Below, one piece after another: positions 1-5,526 of a stretch of 6,345 nucleotides of DNA. The position numbers and the translations under genes were made by a program. The stretch covers positions 1 through 6,345 of the forward strand of contig DPKT01000194.1 in assembly GCA_003542385.1 (NCBI GenBank), given 5' to 3'. The notes under the pieces were generated by a model, which worked only from the letters and a program-made list of their open reading frames with translations, was not told the origin of the DNA and did not search any database. Within the stretch, counting starts at the first letter, position 1. The number at the start of each line of letters is the position of its first letter. Source of the stretch: Desulfomicrobium sp. (GTDB lineage: Bacteria; Desulfobacterota; Desulfovibrionia; Desulfovibrionales; Desulfomicrobiaceae).

Positions 1-658
1 CCTGGCCCGGATGGCCGAGGTTGCGCGCGGGGCGGGCAGGTCGCCCGGGGACGTGCGCCTGGTGGCCGTGTCCAAGCTGCACCCCGCCGACGCAGTGAGG
101 GCCCTGTACGAGGCCGGGCAGCGGGAGTTCGGGGAGAACTACGTGCAGGAGGCCGAGGCCAAGATGGCCGCCCTGCCCCCGGAAATTTCGTGGCATTTCA
201 TCGGGCACCTGCAGACGAACAAGGTCAGGAACGTGGTGGGGCGATTCAGCCTGATCCACGGCGTCGACTCCCTGAAGCTGGCTCGTTCGTTGCATGACAG
301 GGCCCGTGCCATGGGCCTGGTGCAGGACGTGCTCGTACAGGTCAATCTTGCGGGCGAGAGCCAGAAGAGCGGCATCCTCGAAGGGGATTTGCCGCCGCTG
401 GCGGAGTTCCTGGCGGGCTGCGAGCATCTGCGGTGGCGGGGGCTCATGCTCATGCCCCCGTTCTTCGACGACCCGGAGCGGGCGCGACCCTGGTTCGCGC
501 GCCTGCGCGGTATGGCCGAGTCCCTGCGTGCAGGCTTCGGGCTCCCGCTTTCAGACCTGTCCATGGGCATGACCGGGGACTTCGAGGCCGCCATCGAGGA
601 AGGGGCCACGCTGGTGCGCATCGGCACGCGGATATTCGGGGAACGCGACACGAACTAA
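1..658 (+). CDS. yggS: YggS/PLPBP-family pyridoxal-phosphate homeostasis protein, 5'-truncated by window edge
   Basis: This family binds pyridoxal 5'-phosphate on a single-domain TIM barrel in the cytoplasm and buffers PLP and amino/keto-acid pools; no catalytic activity is established. The reading frame is open from base 2 to the stop at 656-658. Numbering from the first visible Met (base 11), the PLP-binding lysine is K22 in VAVSK. Other family blocks follow: FGENYVQE (40-47), WHFIGHLQTNK (61-71), VLVQVNLAGESQKSG (107-121), LRWRGLMLMPP (140-150) and the phosphate-binding end LSMGMTGDFEAAI with LVRIGTRIFG (183-210). In E. coli YggS the lysine is at about residue 36, so some 14 N-terminal residues lie upstream of the window and the Met at base 11 is probably internal. 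The usual GMSxDxE motif reads GMTGDFE here. The stop is 23 nt before motA on the same strand, so co-transcription with the motility genes is likely, although a functional link is not implied. Confidence 0.92.
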   Translation, partial: LARMAEVARGAGRSPGDVRLVAVSKLHPADAVRALYEAGQREFGENYVQEAEAKMAALPPEISWHFIGHLQTNKVRNVVGRFSLIHGVDSLKLARSLHDRARAMGLVQDVLVQVNLAGESQKSGILEGDLPPLAEFLAGCEHLRWRGLMLMPPFFDDPERARPWFARLRGMAESLRAGFGLPLSDLSMGMTGDFEAAIEEGATLVRIGTRIFGERDTN

Positions 659-681
659 CGGCCAAAGGGGACGCTTGACTT

Positions 682-1437
682 ATGGATCTGGCCACCATCA
701 TCGGAATTTTGGTCGCATTCGGGCTGGTCATCGCGGCACTGGGCGGCGACTTCATGCTCTTTTTCGACTTCTCCTCGGTCCTCATCGTCTGCGGCGGCAC
801 CCTCGGCGCCGTGCTGGTGACATACCCCCTGGAGAGCGTGCTCGGGGTGGCGCGCATCATGGGCAAGACCTTCGCCTCCAAGGCCCAGGAGCCCGGGGAG
901 CTCATCGCGCAGTTCACGGACTACGCCACCCGCGTGCGCCGCGAGGGCATCCTGTCCCTGGAGGCCCACCTCAAGAACATCCCCGACGACTTTCTGCGCA
1001 AGGGCCTGCAGCTGACCGTCGACGGCCTCGACCCCCAGCTCATCCAGGAGATCCTGGAGACCGAGATCGCCTGCCTGGAGGAACGCCACCTCAAGGGGGC
1101 GGAGATCCTGCAGACGTTCGGCACGCTGGCGCCGGGCATGGGCATGGTCGGCACCATCATCGGCCTGGTGCTCATGCTCAAGCGCATGAACGACCCGAGC
1201 ACCATCGGGCCGGCCATGGCCGTGGCCCTGCTGACCACGTTCTACGGCGCGATCCTGGCCAACCTCGTCTTCAACCCCATGGCCGGGAAACTCAGGGCCC
1301 GCAGTCGGGAAGAGGTGCTGGTGCGGACCATGATCGTCGAGGGGATCATGTCCATCTCGCGGGGCGAGAACCCCCGCATCCTTGAAGAGAAGATGAACAG
1401 CTACCTGCCGCCCAAGGAACGCAGGTTCAGACCCTGA
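682..1437 (+). CDS. motA: MotA/PomA flagellar stator channel protein
   Basis: Inner-membrane stator subunit of 251 aa that, with MotB, forms the ion channel driving flagellar rotation. Hydrophobic segments lie at about 1-20, 29-52, 147-167 and 177-198, giving the four-helix MotA plan with a large cytoplasmic loop between helices 2 and 3. That loop carries the rotor-contact charges in RVRREGILSLE (R86/R87 and E94, with the same 8-residue spacing as E. coli R90/E98). The two channel prolines are P151 (start of PGMGMVGTIIGLV) and P199. Residues T158, T185 and T186 coincide in number and context with the threonines associated with sodium in Vibrio PomA. E. coli MotA has Ala at the position of T158. 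The block IGPAMAVALLTT (175-186) is also strongly PomA-like. The start ATG has an AAAGGGG ribosome site at 664-670, about 11 nt upstream. Its only MotB partners are the two genes directly downstream. Confidence 0.95.
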   Translation: MDLATIIGILVAFGLVIAALGGDFMLFFDFSSVLIVCGGTLGAVLVTYPLESVLGVARIMGKTFASKAQEPGELIAQFTDYATRVRREGILSLEAHLKNIPDDFLRKGLQLTVDGLDPQLIQEILETEIACLEERHLKGAEILQTFGTLAPGMGMVGTIIGLVLMLKRMNDPSTIGPAMAVALLTTFYGAILANLVFNPMAGKLRARSREEVLVRTMIVEGIMSISRGENPRILEEKMNSYLPPKERRFRP

Positions 1438-1456
1438 GGGCCGGCCGGGGGACGCC

Positions 1457-2293
1457 ATGCTCAAGCGCAGGGAGAAACGTCAGGAACCCGACTCGGGGCT
1501 CCCGTCCTGGATGATCACCTTTTCGGACATGGTCACCCTGATGATGACGTTTTTCATCGTGCTGGTGTCCATGGCCTCCATGACGGACGTCTACAAGCGC
1601 AAGGTGGCCCTGGGCTCGGTTTCCGGCACTTTCGGAACGGGCGCCCCGAGCCTGGACGATCTGACCACCTCCGACACCCGTACGCGGGTCGACCCCGGCC
1701 CCATCAACGTTTTCCACGACCTTTCGCCGGTCAAGGAGCGGCTGCAGGAAGACCCGGACAAGGATCTGCGCTTCGAGTCCAACCGGTTCATCCAGCGCCT
1801 GTCCATGGATGCCGCGGCCCTGTTCGCGCCCGGGACTGCCGATCTGACCGAGCACGGACGGGCCCTGCTGGCCAGGGTTCTGCCCGTTGTGGCCGCGAGC
1901 GCGTATCCCCTCGGCCTGTCGGGGCACACGGCCGAGGGCATGGACGAATTCGGGCCGGACTATCTGCCCAAGCCGTGGGTCAAGGTCGATTTCTCCTGGG
2001 AGCTTTCCCTGGCCCGGGTCGTGGCCGTGTATCGTTATTTTCTCGAGGCCGGCATTGGGCCGGACAAGCTGCGTCTGGAGGCCTACGGCCGCTTTCGGCC
2101 GCGCGTCGGCGGGGACAGCCGCGAAGGCCGGCAGGCCAACCGGAGGGTGGAACTCACCCTGGACCGCCGCATCGGCAGCTGGAGCGCCGAGCTGGCCGCG
2201 CAGAAGGCGCTGGAGGAAGAGAAGGCGCGCGTGAAGGACAGCTTCAGCGTGGACGATTTCCTCTTCCGCTTCGACATGCCGGGGAAGCCCTGA
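1457..2293 (+). CDS. motB: MotB-like stator protein, first of two tandem paralogues, with divergent OmpA-like domain
   Basis: A 278-aa protein with the MotB plan: a short basic cytoplasmic N-terminus, one membrane helix (about 18-38), and a periplasmic OmpA-like domain (about 118-237). The channel aspartate is D24 in ITFSDMVTLMMTFF, and the flanking residues resemble PomB/MotS. The OmpA domain has the expected WELSLAR (181-187) and NRRVE (228-232). However, where the family has GHTD, this protein has GHTA (156-159), so the usual peptidoglycan-contacting Asp is replaced. The loop from that position to the conserved Arg (R187) is 28 residues, compared with 20 in E. coli MotB and 16 in the next gene. 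A charged tail of about 40 residues (239-278, ending SVDDFLFRFDMPGKP) follows the domain and is absent from the next gene's product. The gene starts 19 nt after motA with a GGGGGA site at 1447-1452. It could be a true channel subunit or an accessory stator protein; the retained D24 favours the former. Confidence 0.87.
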   Translation: MLKRREKRQEPDSGLPSWMITFSDMVTLMMTFFIVLVSMASMTDVYKRKVALGSVSGTFGTGAPSLDDLTTSDTRTRVDPGPINVFHDLSPVKERLQEDPDKDLRFESNRFIQRLSMDAAALFAPGTADLTEHGRALLARVLPVVAASAYPLGLSGHTAEGMDEFGPDYLPKPWVKVDFSWELSLARVVAVYRYFLEAGIGPDKLRLEAYGRFRPRVGGDSREGRQANRRVELTLDRRIGSWSAELAAQKALEEEKARVKDSFSVDDFLFRFDMPGKP

Positions 2294-2294
2294 G

Positions 2295-3023
2295 ATGGCC
2301 CTCAAACGCAAACCTTACCGGCGCATGGTGGCGGGGGCGGCCTGGATGGTCACCTTCGCGGACATGGTCACCCTCCTGCTGGCCTTTTTCGTGCTGCTTT
2401 TGTCCATGTCCTCCATGGACCGGTCGGTGCTGCGCGACGTGGTCTCGAATTTCGCGGGCGACATGGGTCTGGCCCCGAAGAAGGGCGCAGGCAGGATTCC
2501 GACGCGCTTCACCCTCGTGCAGATGGCTATCGAGAACCCGGCCGACGTGCTGGAGAACCCGCAGCGCATCAAGGACCTGCTTTTCCCGGACGAAGTCCTG
2601 CCCGAGGGCATGTCGCGGAGCACTCTGAACGCCAATCTTCAGATCCTGGCGCGGCCCGAGGGCCTGGCCCTGGTGCTGTCCGACGGGCTGCTCTTCGAGA
2701 CCGGCGGGAGCGAGCTCAGCGAAGGCAGCCGCAAGCTGCTGGCCGAGTTCGCCAGATTTCTGGCCACGACGACCATGCCGGTCAACGTGGCGGGTTATAC
2801 GGACAACGTTCCAGGGGCGACCAAGGACAACTACGTCCTGTCCGCGGAGCGGGCCATGGCCGTGCTCGGATTCTTTCTGCAGACGGGTTTCGATCCCGGA
2901 CGGTTTTCGGTTTCCGCCTATGGCGAGGCCTTTCCTCTGGGCGACAACGCCACGCCCGAAGGCCGGGCCAGGAACAGGCGTGTGGAAATATTATTGAAAA
3001 CCACAGGCAGAACGTATCTTTAG
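2295..3023 (+). CDS. motB: MotB/PomB flagellar stator protein, second tandem paralogue, canonical form
   Basis: A 242-aa stator subunit that anchors the MotA channel to peptidoglycan. The membrane helix is at about 16-38 with the essential ion-carrying aspartate D23 in VTFADMVTLLLAFFVLLL; the following SMSSMD also resembles sodium-type PomB/MotS. A periplasmic linker leads to an OmpA-like domain (about 128-236) with the canonical ligands: GYTDN (Asp at D170), LSAER (R186), an AYGE block (208-211) and NRRVE (227-231). It therefore keeps the peptidoglycan-contacting Asp that the preceding paralogue lacks. Start and stop are tightly coupled: the upstream stop TGA (2291-2293) is one base before the ATG, with GGGGAAG at 2281-2287 inside the upstream gene as ribosome site. 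If only one of the two MotB proteins is the conventional peptidoglycan anchor, this one is the better candidate. Confidence 0.93.
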   Translation: MALKRKPYRRMVAGAAWMVTFADMVTLLLAFFVLLLSMSSMDRSVLRDVVSNFAGDMGLAPKKGAGRIPTRFTLVQMAIENPADVLENPQRIKDLLFPDEVLPEGMSRSTLNANLQILARPEGLALVLSDGLLFETGGSELSEGSRKLLAEFARFLATTTMPVNVAGYTDNVPGATKDNYVLSAERAMAVLGFFLQTGFDPGRFSVSAYGEAFPLGDNATPEGRARNRRVEILLKTTGRTYL

Positions 3024-3046
3024 GCCCGGTTTTCGCATGAACGACG

Positions 3047-3054
3047 AAGGAGGG
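3047..3054 (+). promoter_or_regulatory. Strong ribosome-binding site for fliL
   Basis: AAGGAGGG lies 4 nt before the fliL ATG. It is the closest match to the anti-Shine-Dalgarno complement among the starts in this window, at the second widest intergenic gap visible after that of motA is compared (35 nt, the largest in the window). It fixes the fliL start and suggests that translation there is initiated independently, not by coupling to motB. Confidence 0.75.
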
Positions 3055-3058
3055 ACAA

Positions 3059-3610
3059 ATGGCCGACAAAAAAGCGCAGGCCCCGGAAAAGGAAGCCAAG
3101 AAAAAGGGCGGAAAGCTCAAGCTGATCATCATCCTGGTCCTGGTGCTGGCCGTGCTGGGCGGCGGCGGGTTCGCGGCCTGGAAGTTCTATCTGCAGCCCA
3201 AGATGGCGGGCGATGCGGCGGCCGAGAACGGCGCGCCGGCCGATGGCGAGAAGGCCTCGGCAGAGAAGGGCGAAGGCGAGAAGAAGGCTGACGCGGCGTC
3301 CGCAACCGGCGGCCAGCTGGTCACCCTCGACGCCTTTGTGGTCAACCTGTCCGATCCCATGGGCCGACGCTACCTGAAGACCACCATGGACGTGGAGGTG
3401 GCCGACGCCGCGGCCGCGGCTGCGCTGACAGCGGCCATGCCCAAGGTCAAGGACACGCTCCTGCTCCTGCTGTCGAGCAAGACCTTCGAGGAGATCAGCA
3501 GCATGGATCGCAAGATCGAACTCAAGAACCAGATCGTTGAGCGCCTGAACCAGATTCTGGGCAAGGGCAAGGTGCGCAACGTATATTTCACGGAATTCGT
3601 GGTCCAGTAG
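3059..3610 (+). CDS. fliL: Flagellar basal body-associated protein FliL
   Basis: Single-pass inner-membrane protein of 183 aa; FliL family members associate with the stator and basal body and support torque or stator stability. The N-terminus is strongly basic (KKAQAPEKEAKKKGGKLK), followed by a membrane helix at about 20-45. A low-complexity Ala/Glu/Lys/Gly periplasmic linker (about 49-84) leads to the conserved FliL domain (about 86-183). Family hallmarks are FVVNL (93-97), the RYLKTTMDVEV strand (104-114), KDTLLLLLSS (131-140) and the C-terminal VRNVYFTEFVVQ (172-183), which ends the protein as in most homologues. The gene sits between the stator genes and fliM, the usual position. A run of alanines at 117-122 is encoded by a GC-only palindrome at 3407-3420; this looks like a composition effect. 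Confidence 0.94.
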   Translation: MADKKAQAPEKEAKKKGGKLKLIIILVLVLAVLGGGGFAAWKFYLQPKMAGDAAAENGAPADGEKASAEKGEGEKKADAASATGGQLVTLDAFVVNLSDPMGRRYLKTTMDVEVADAAAAAALTAAMPKVKDTLLLLLSSKTFEEISSMDRKIELKNQIVERLNQILGKGKVRNVYFTEFVVQ

Positions 3611-3626
3611 GGCCTGCGGGAAGTCT

Positions 3627-4604
3627 ATGAGCAAGATCCTGAACCAGGACGAGGTCGATGCCCTGCTGCGGGGCATCTCGGGCGGGGAGATCGAGACCGA
3701 AGAGGAGATCGTCGAGGATCAGAGCGGCGTCGTGTCCTTCGACCTGGCCAACCAGGACCGCATCATCCGCGGCCGCATGCCGGTGCTCGAGATCATCAAC
3801 GACCGCTTCTCTCGACTGTGCACCAGCGCCCTGGCCAACACCATGCGCAAGCGGGTGGACGTGAACCCCATCTCCATCGACATGTCCAAGTTCGGGGACT
3901 TCATGCGCTCCCTGCCCGTGCCCACCAGCATCAACATCTTCAAGATCGACCCCCTGCGCGGCAACGCCCTGCTGGTGGTCGACACGCGCCTGGTCTTCTC
4001 CCTGGTTGAGAACTTTTTCGGCGGGGCGGGCAGCCAGCCCAAGATCGAGGGGCGCGACTTCACGCCCATCGAGCAGTCCATCATCGTCAAGGTGGTCAAG
4101 ATCATCCTGGCCAACCTGGAGGACGCCTGGAGGCCGGTGCACGAGGTCAGCATCGAGCTCCTGCGCTCGGAGATCAACCCGCAGTTCGCGACCATCGTGC
4201 CGCCCAGCGACGTGGTCGTGGTCATCTCCTTCGAGGTGGAACTGGAGAACGCCCTGGGCTCCATGGTCCTGGCCCTGCCGTACGCGACCATCGAGCCCAT
4301 CCGGTCCAAGCTGTACGCCGCCTTCCAGACCGAGCGCCTGGAGATCGACCACGCCTGGATCTCCCGCTTCCGGGACCGGCTCATGGAGACGCCCGTGGAC
4401 GTGGGCGTGACTTTCGGCACGACGCAGATGACCGGCCGACAGCTTCTCGACCTCAAGGTCGGGGACATCCTGCTCCTGGACCAGGACGAGGACGACCTCC
4501 TCACGGCCCGCATCCAGGGCGTGCTCAAATTTTTGGGACAGCCGGGGTTCGTCAAGGGAAACAAGGCCTTCAAGGTCATCAAGGAACAGGAACTCAATTA
4601 CTAG
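3627..4604 (+). CDS. fliM: Flagellar motor switch protein FliM
   Basis: C-ring switch protein of 325 aa, the typical family length. The N-terminal peptide MSKILNQDEVDALL (1-14) is the phospho-CheY binding segment, followed by an acidic linker (21-33). The middle domain (about 45-235) contains the FliG-contacting GGAG motif (132-135, in ENFFGGAGSQP). The C-terminal SpoA domain (about 253-322), which pairs with FliN, includes VTFGTTQMTGRQLLDLKVGD and GQPGFVKGNKAFKV. No key motif is missing. The start is 16 nt after the fliL stop, with GGGA at 3618-3621. The intact CheY-binding peptide indicates that the motor is under chemotaxis control. It lies directly before fliN, its partner in the ring. 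Confidence 0.98.
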   Translation: MSKILNQDEVDALLRGISGGEIETEEEIVEDQSGVVSFDLANQDRIIRGRMPVLEIINDRFSRLCTSALANTMRKRVDVNPISIDMSKFGDFMRSLPVPTSINIFKIDPLRGNALLVVDTRLVFSLVENFFGGAGSQPKIEGRDFTPIEQSIIVKVVKIILANLEDAWRPVHEVSIELLRSEINPQFATIVPPSDVVVVISFEVELENALGSMVLALPYATIEPIRSKLYAAFQTERLEIDHAWISRFRDRLMETPVDVGVTFGTTQMTGRQLLDLKVGDILLLDQDEDDLLTARIQGVLKFLGQPGFVKGNKAFKVIKEQELNY

Positions 4605-4613
4605 GGGAACGGT

Positions 4614-5177
4614 ATGGTCGAAGATCAGGACAAACTGGCGGCGGAGTGGGCCGCAGCCCTCGAAGAGCAGAGCGCAGCGGAGTCCGCAGGCGGAGGTGGG
4701 CAGGATCTGGCCGATGCCTGGAGCGCGGCCCTCAAGGAGCAGGGCGCGGGCGGCTCGGACCAGGCTCTGGCCGAGGAGTGGGCCAAGGCCCTGGCCGACG
4801 AGGAGGAGGGCAAGATCCAGCGCGAGAAGAAGCAGAAGCAGCTTTCCGCCCAGAGTCGGGATTTTGAATACAAAGATTTGACGGGCGAGGCCAAGGCGCC
4901 CAAGCCCGACAACCTGCGCAAGGATCTGGACTTCATCCTCGACATCCCGCTGGAGGTCTCGGCCCAGCTCGGCAGCACCAAGCTCCTCATCAACGAGCTG
5001 CTGCAGCTCGGTCAGGGATCGGTCATCGAACTGAACAAGCTGGCCGGCGAACCCTTGGAGATCCTGGTCAACGGCAAGCTCGTGGCGCGCGGCGAGGCCG
5101 TGGTCATCAACGAGAAGTTCGGCGTGCGCCTGACGGACATCATCAGCCCCATCGAGAGGGTGAAGCAGCTTGGATAA
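4614..5177 (+). CDS. fliN: Flagellar motor switch protein FliN, with extended repeat-bearing N-terminus
   Basis: C-ring protein of 187 aa, about 50 longer than E. coli FliN (137 aa). The conserved SpoA domain occupies about 103-186: LDFILDIPLEVSAQLG (105-120), INELLQLGQGSVIEL (126-140), GEPLEILVNGKLVARGE (145-161) and FGVRLTDIISPIERV (169-183). This domain forms the lower C-ring with FliM and docks the FliH-FliI export cargo carriers. The extension contains three copies of a W-centred helical motif (7-19, 31-43, 51-63) joined by Gly/Ser/Ala linkers, then a highly charged stretch (63-78). E. coli FliN has one such motif (DLWAEALSEQ). The ribosome site AGGGGA (4603-4608) overlaps the fliM stop, and the ATG is 9 nt after that stop. 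The 3' end overlaps fliO by 8 nt. Confidence 0.97.
   Translation: MVEDQDKLAAEWAAALEEQSAAESAGGGGQDLADAWSAALKEQGAGGSDQALAEEWAKALADEEEGKIQREKKQKQLSAQSRDFEYKDLTGEAKAPKPDNLRKDLDFILDIPLEVSAQLGSTKLLINELLQLGQGSVIELNKLAGEPLEILVNGKLVARGEAVVINEKFGVRLTDIISPIERVKQLG
4632..4802 (+). repeat. Three tandem in-frame copies of a W-centred motif in fliN
   Basis: Copies lie at 4632-4670, 4704-4742 and 4764-4802 and encode KLAAEWAAALEEQ, DLADAWSAALKEQ and ALAEEWAKALADE. The conserved pattern is L-A-x-x-W-x-x-A-L followed by acidic or Gln residues. The Trp residues are 24 and 20 residues apart. The DNA copies remain visibly similar (each begins CTGGC and has TGG at the same offset), which suggests internal duplication followed by divergence. 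The separating linkers are Gly/Ser/Ala-rich and differ in length. Confidence 0.85.
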
Positions 5178-5526
5178 CGCAACCCTGACAGGCGCAGGCG
5201 CAGGGTTGGGACTGGCCGCCGTCAAGATGGCCGCGGCTCTGCTGCTCATCCTCGGGCTCATTTTTCTGGCCTTGGCGCTCCTCAAGCGTTTCGGGCTGGC
5301 CTCGCGCCTGCAGGGCCGCGGGGCGGGCACCCTGCGGATCGAGGAGCGCGTGGCCCTCGGCCCGCGCAAACAGCTGGTGGTGGTCCGCTTCTTGAATAGG
5401 CTTCTGGTGCTGGGCGTGACCGACGCCGGCATCAACCTGATCGCGGAGCACAAGGCAGACCATGACCCCACCCCGGATTTTCAGACCGCACTGGAGCGTG
5501 AAAGCGGCCAGGATTCTTCTTCCTAG
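5170..5526 (+). CDS. fliO: Flagellar biosynthesis protein FliO, TTG start
   Basis: A small inner-membrane protein of 118 aa; FliO helps assemble the FliP ring of the flagellar type III export gate. One membrane helix is visible at about 17-38, followed by a basic patch (KRFGLASRLQGR) and the FliO core IEERVALGPRKQLVVVRF...LVLGVTDAGINLI (57-91). The C-terminal tail is short and polar. The chosen start is TTG at 5170, which overlaps the fliN stop by 8 nt and has GAGAGGG at 5154-5160 upstream. The next in-frame ATG (5227) would cut into the membrane helix, so TTG is preferred. The last 65 nt overlap fliP if fliP starts at its first ATG. Confidence 0.9.
   Translation: MDNATLTGAGAGLGLAAVKMAAALLLILGLIFLALALLKRFGLASRLQGRGAGTLRIEERVALGPRKQLVVVRFLNRLLVLGVTDAGINLIAEHKADHDPTPDFQTALERESGQDSSS
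5452..5455 (+). promoter_or_regulatory. Probable ribosome-binding site for the upstream fliP start
   Basis: AAGG lies 6 nt before the ATG at 5462, inside fliO. It favours this start over the in-frame GTG at 5498, whose nearest purine tract (GGAG at 5493-5496) is only one base away and so is poorly placed. The match is short, so the support is modest. Confidence 0.45.

Noticed and set aside
11..13. ATG at position 11 as the true start of yggS
   Set aside because: The frame is open back to base 2, and the PLP lysine would be at residue 22 instead of about 36. The N-terminus is more likely outside the window.
655..2311. Long minus-strand open frames opposite motA and the first motB (269 and 294 codons)
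   Set aside because: They mirror the coding strand of clear genes, with His/Gly/Gln-rich low-complexity products and no family resemblance. They are shadows of high GC content.
3024..3058. Possible terminator between the second motB and fliL
   Set aside because: The gap has a short T run (GGTTTTCGC) but I see no stable stem before it, and the downstream genes continue the same operon.
3407..3420. A perfect 14-bp GC-only palindrome in fliL
   Set aside because: It encodes a run of alanines and consists only of GCC/GCG-type codons. It has no loop, no following T tract, and is inside a gene, so it is neither a terminator nor a convincing operator.
3588..5471. A 627-codon open frame on the minus strand opposite fliM, fliN and fliO
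   Set aside because: It lies entirely opposite three recognisable genes. Its product is rich in His, Asp, Gln and Leu runs, the usual mirror of GC-biased third positions. No domain is recognisable, so it is treated as a composition artefact.
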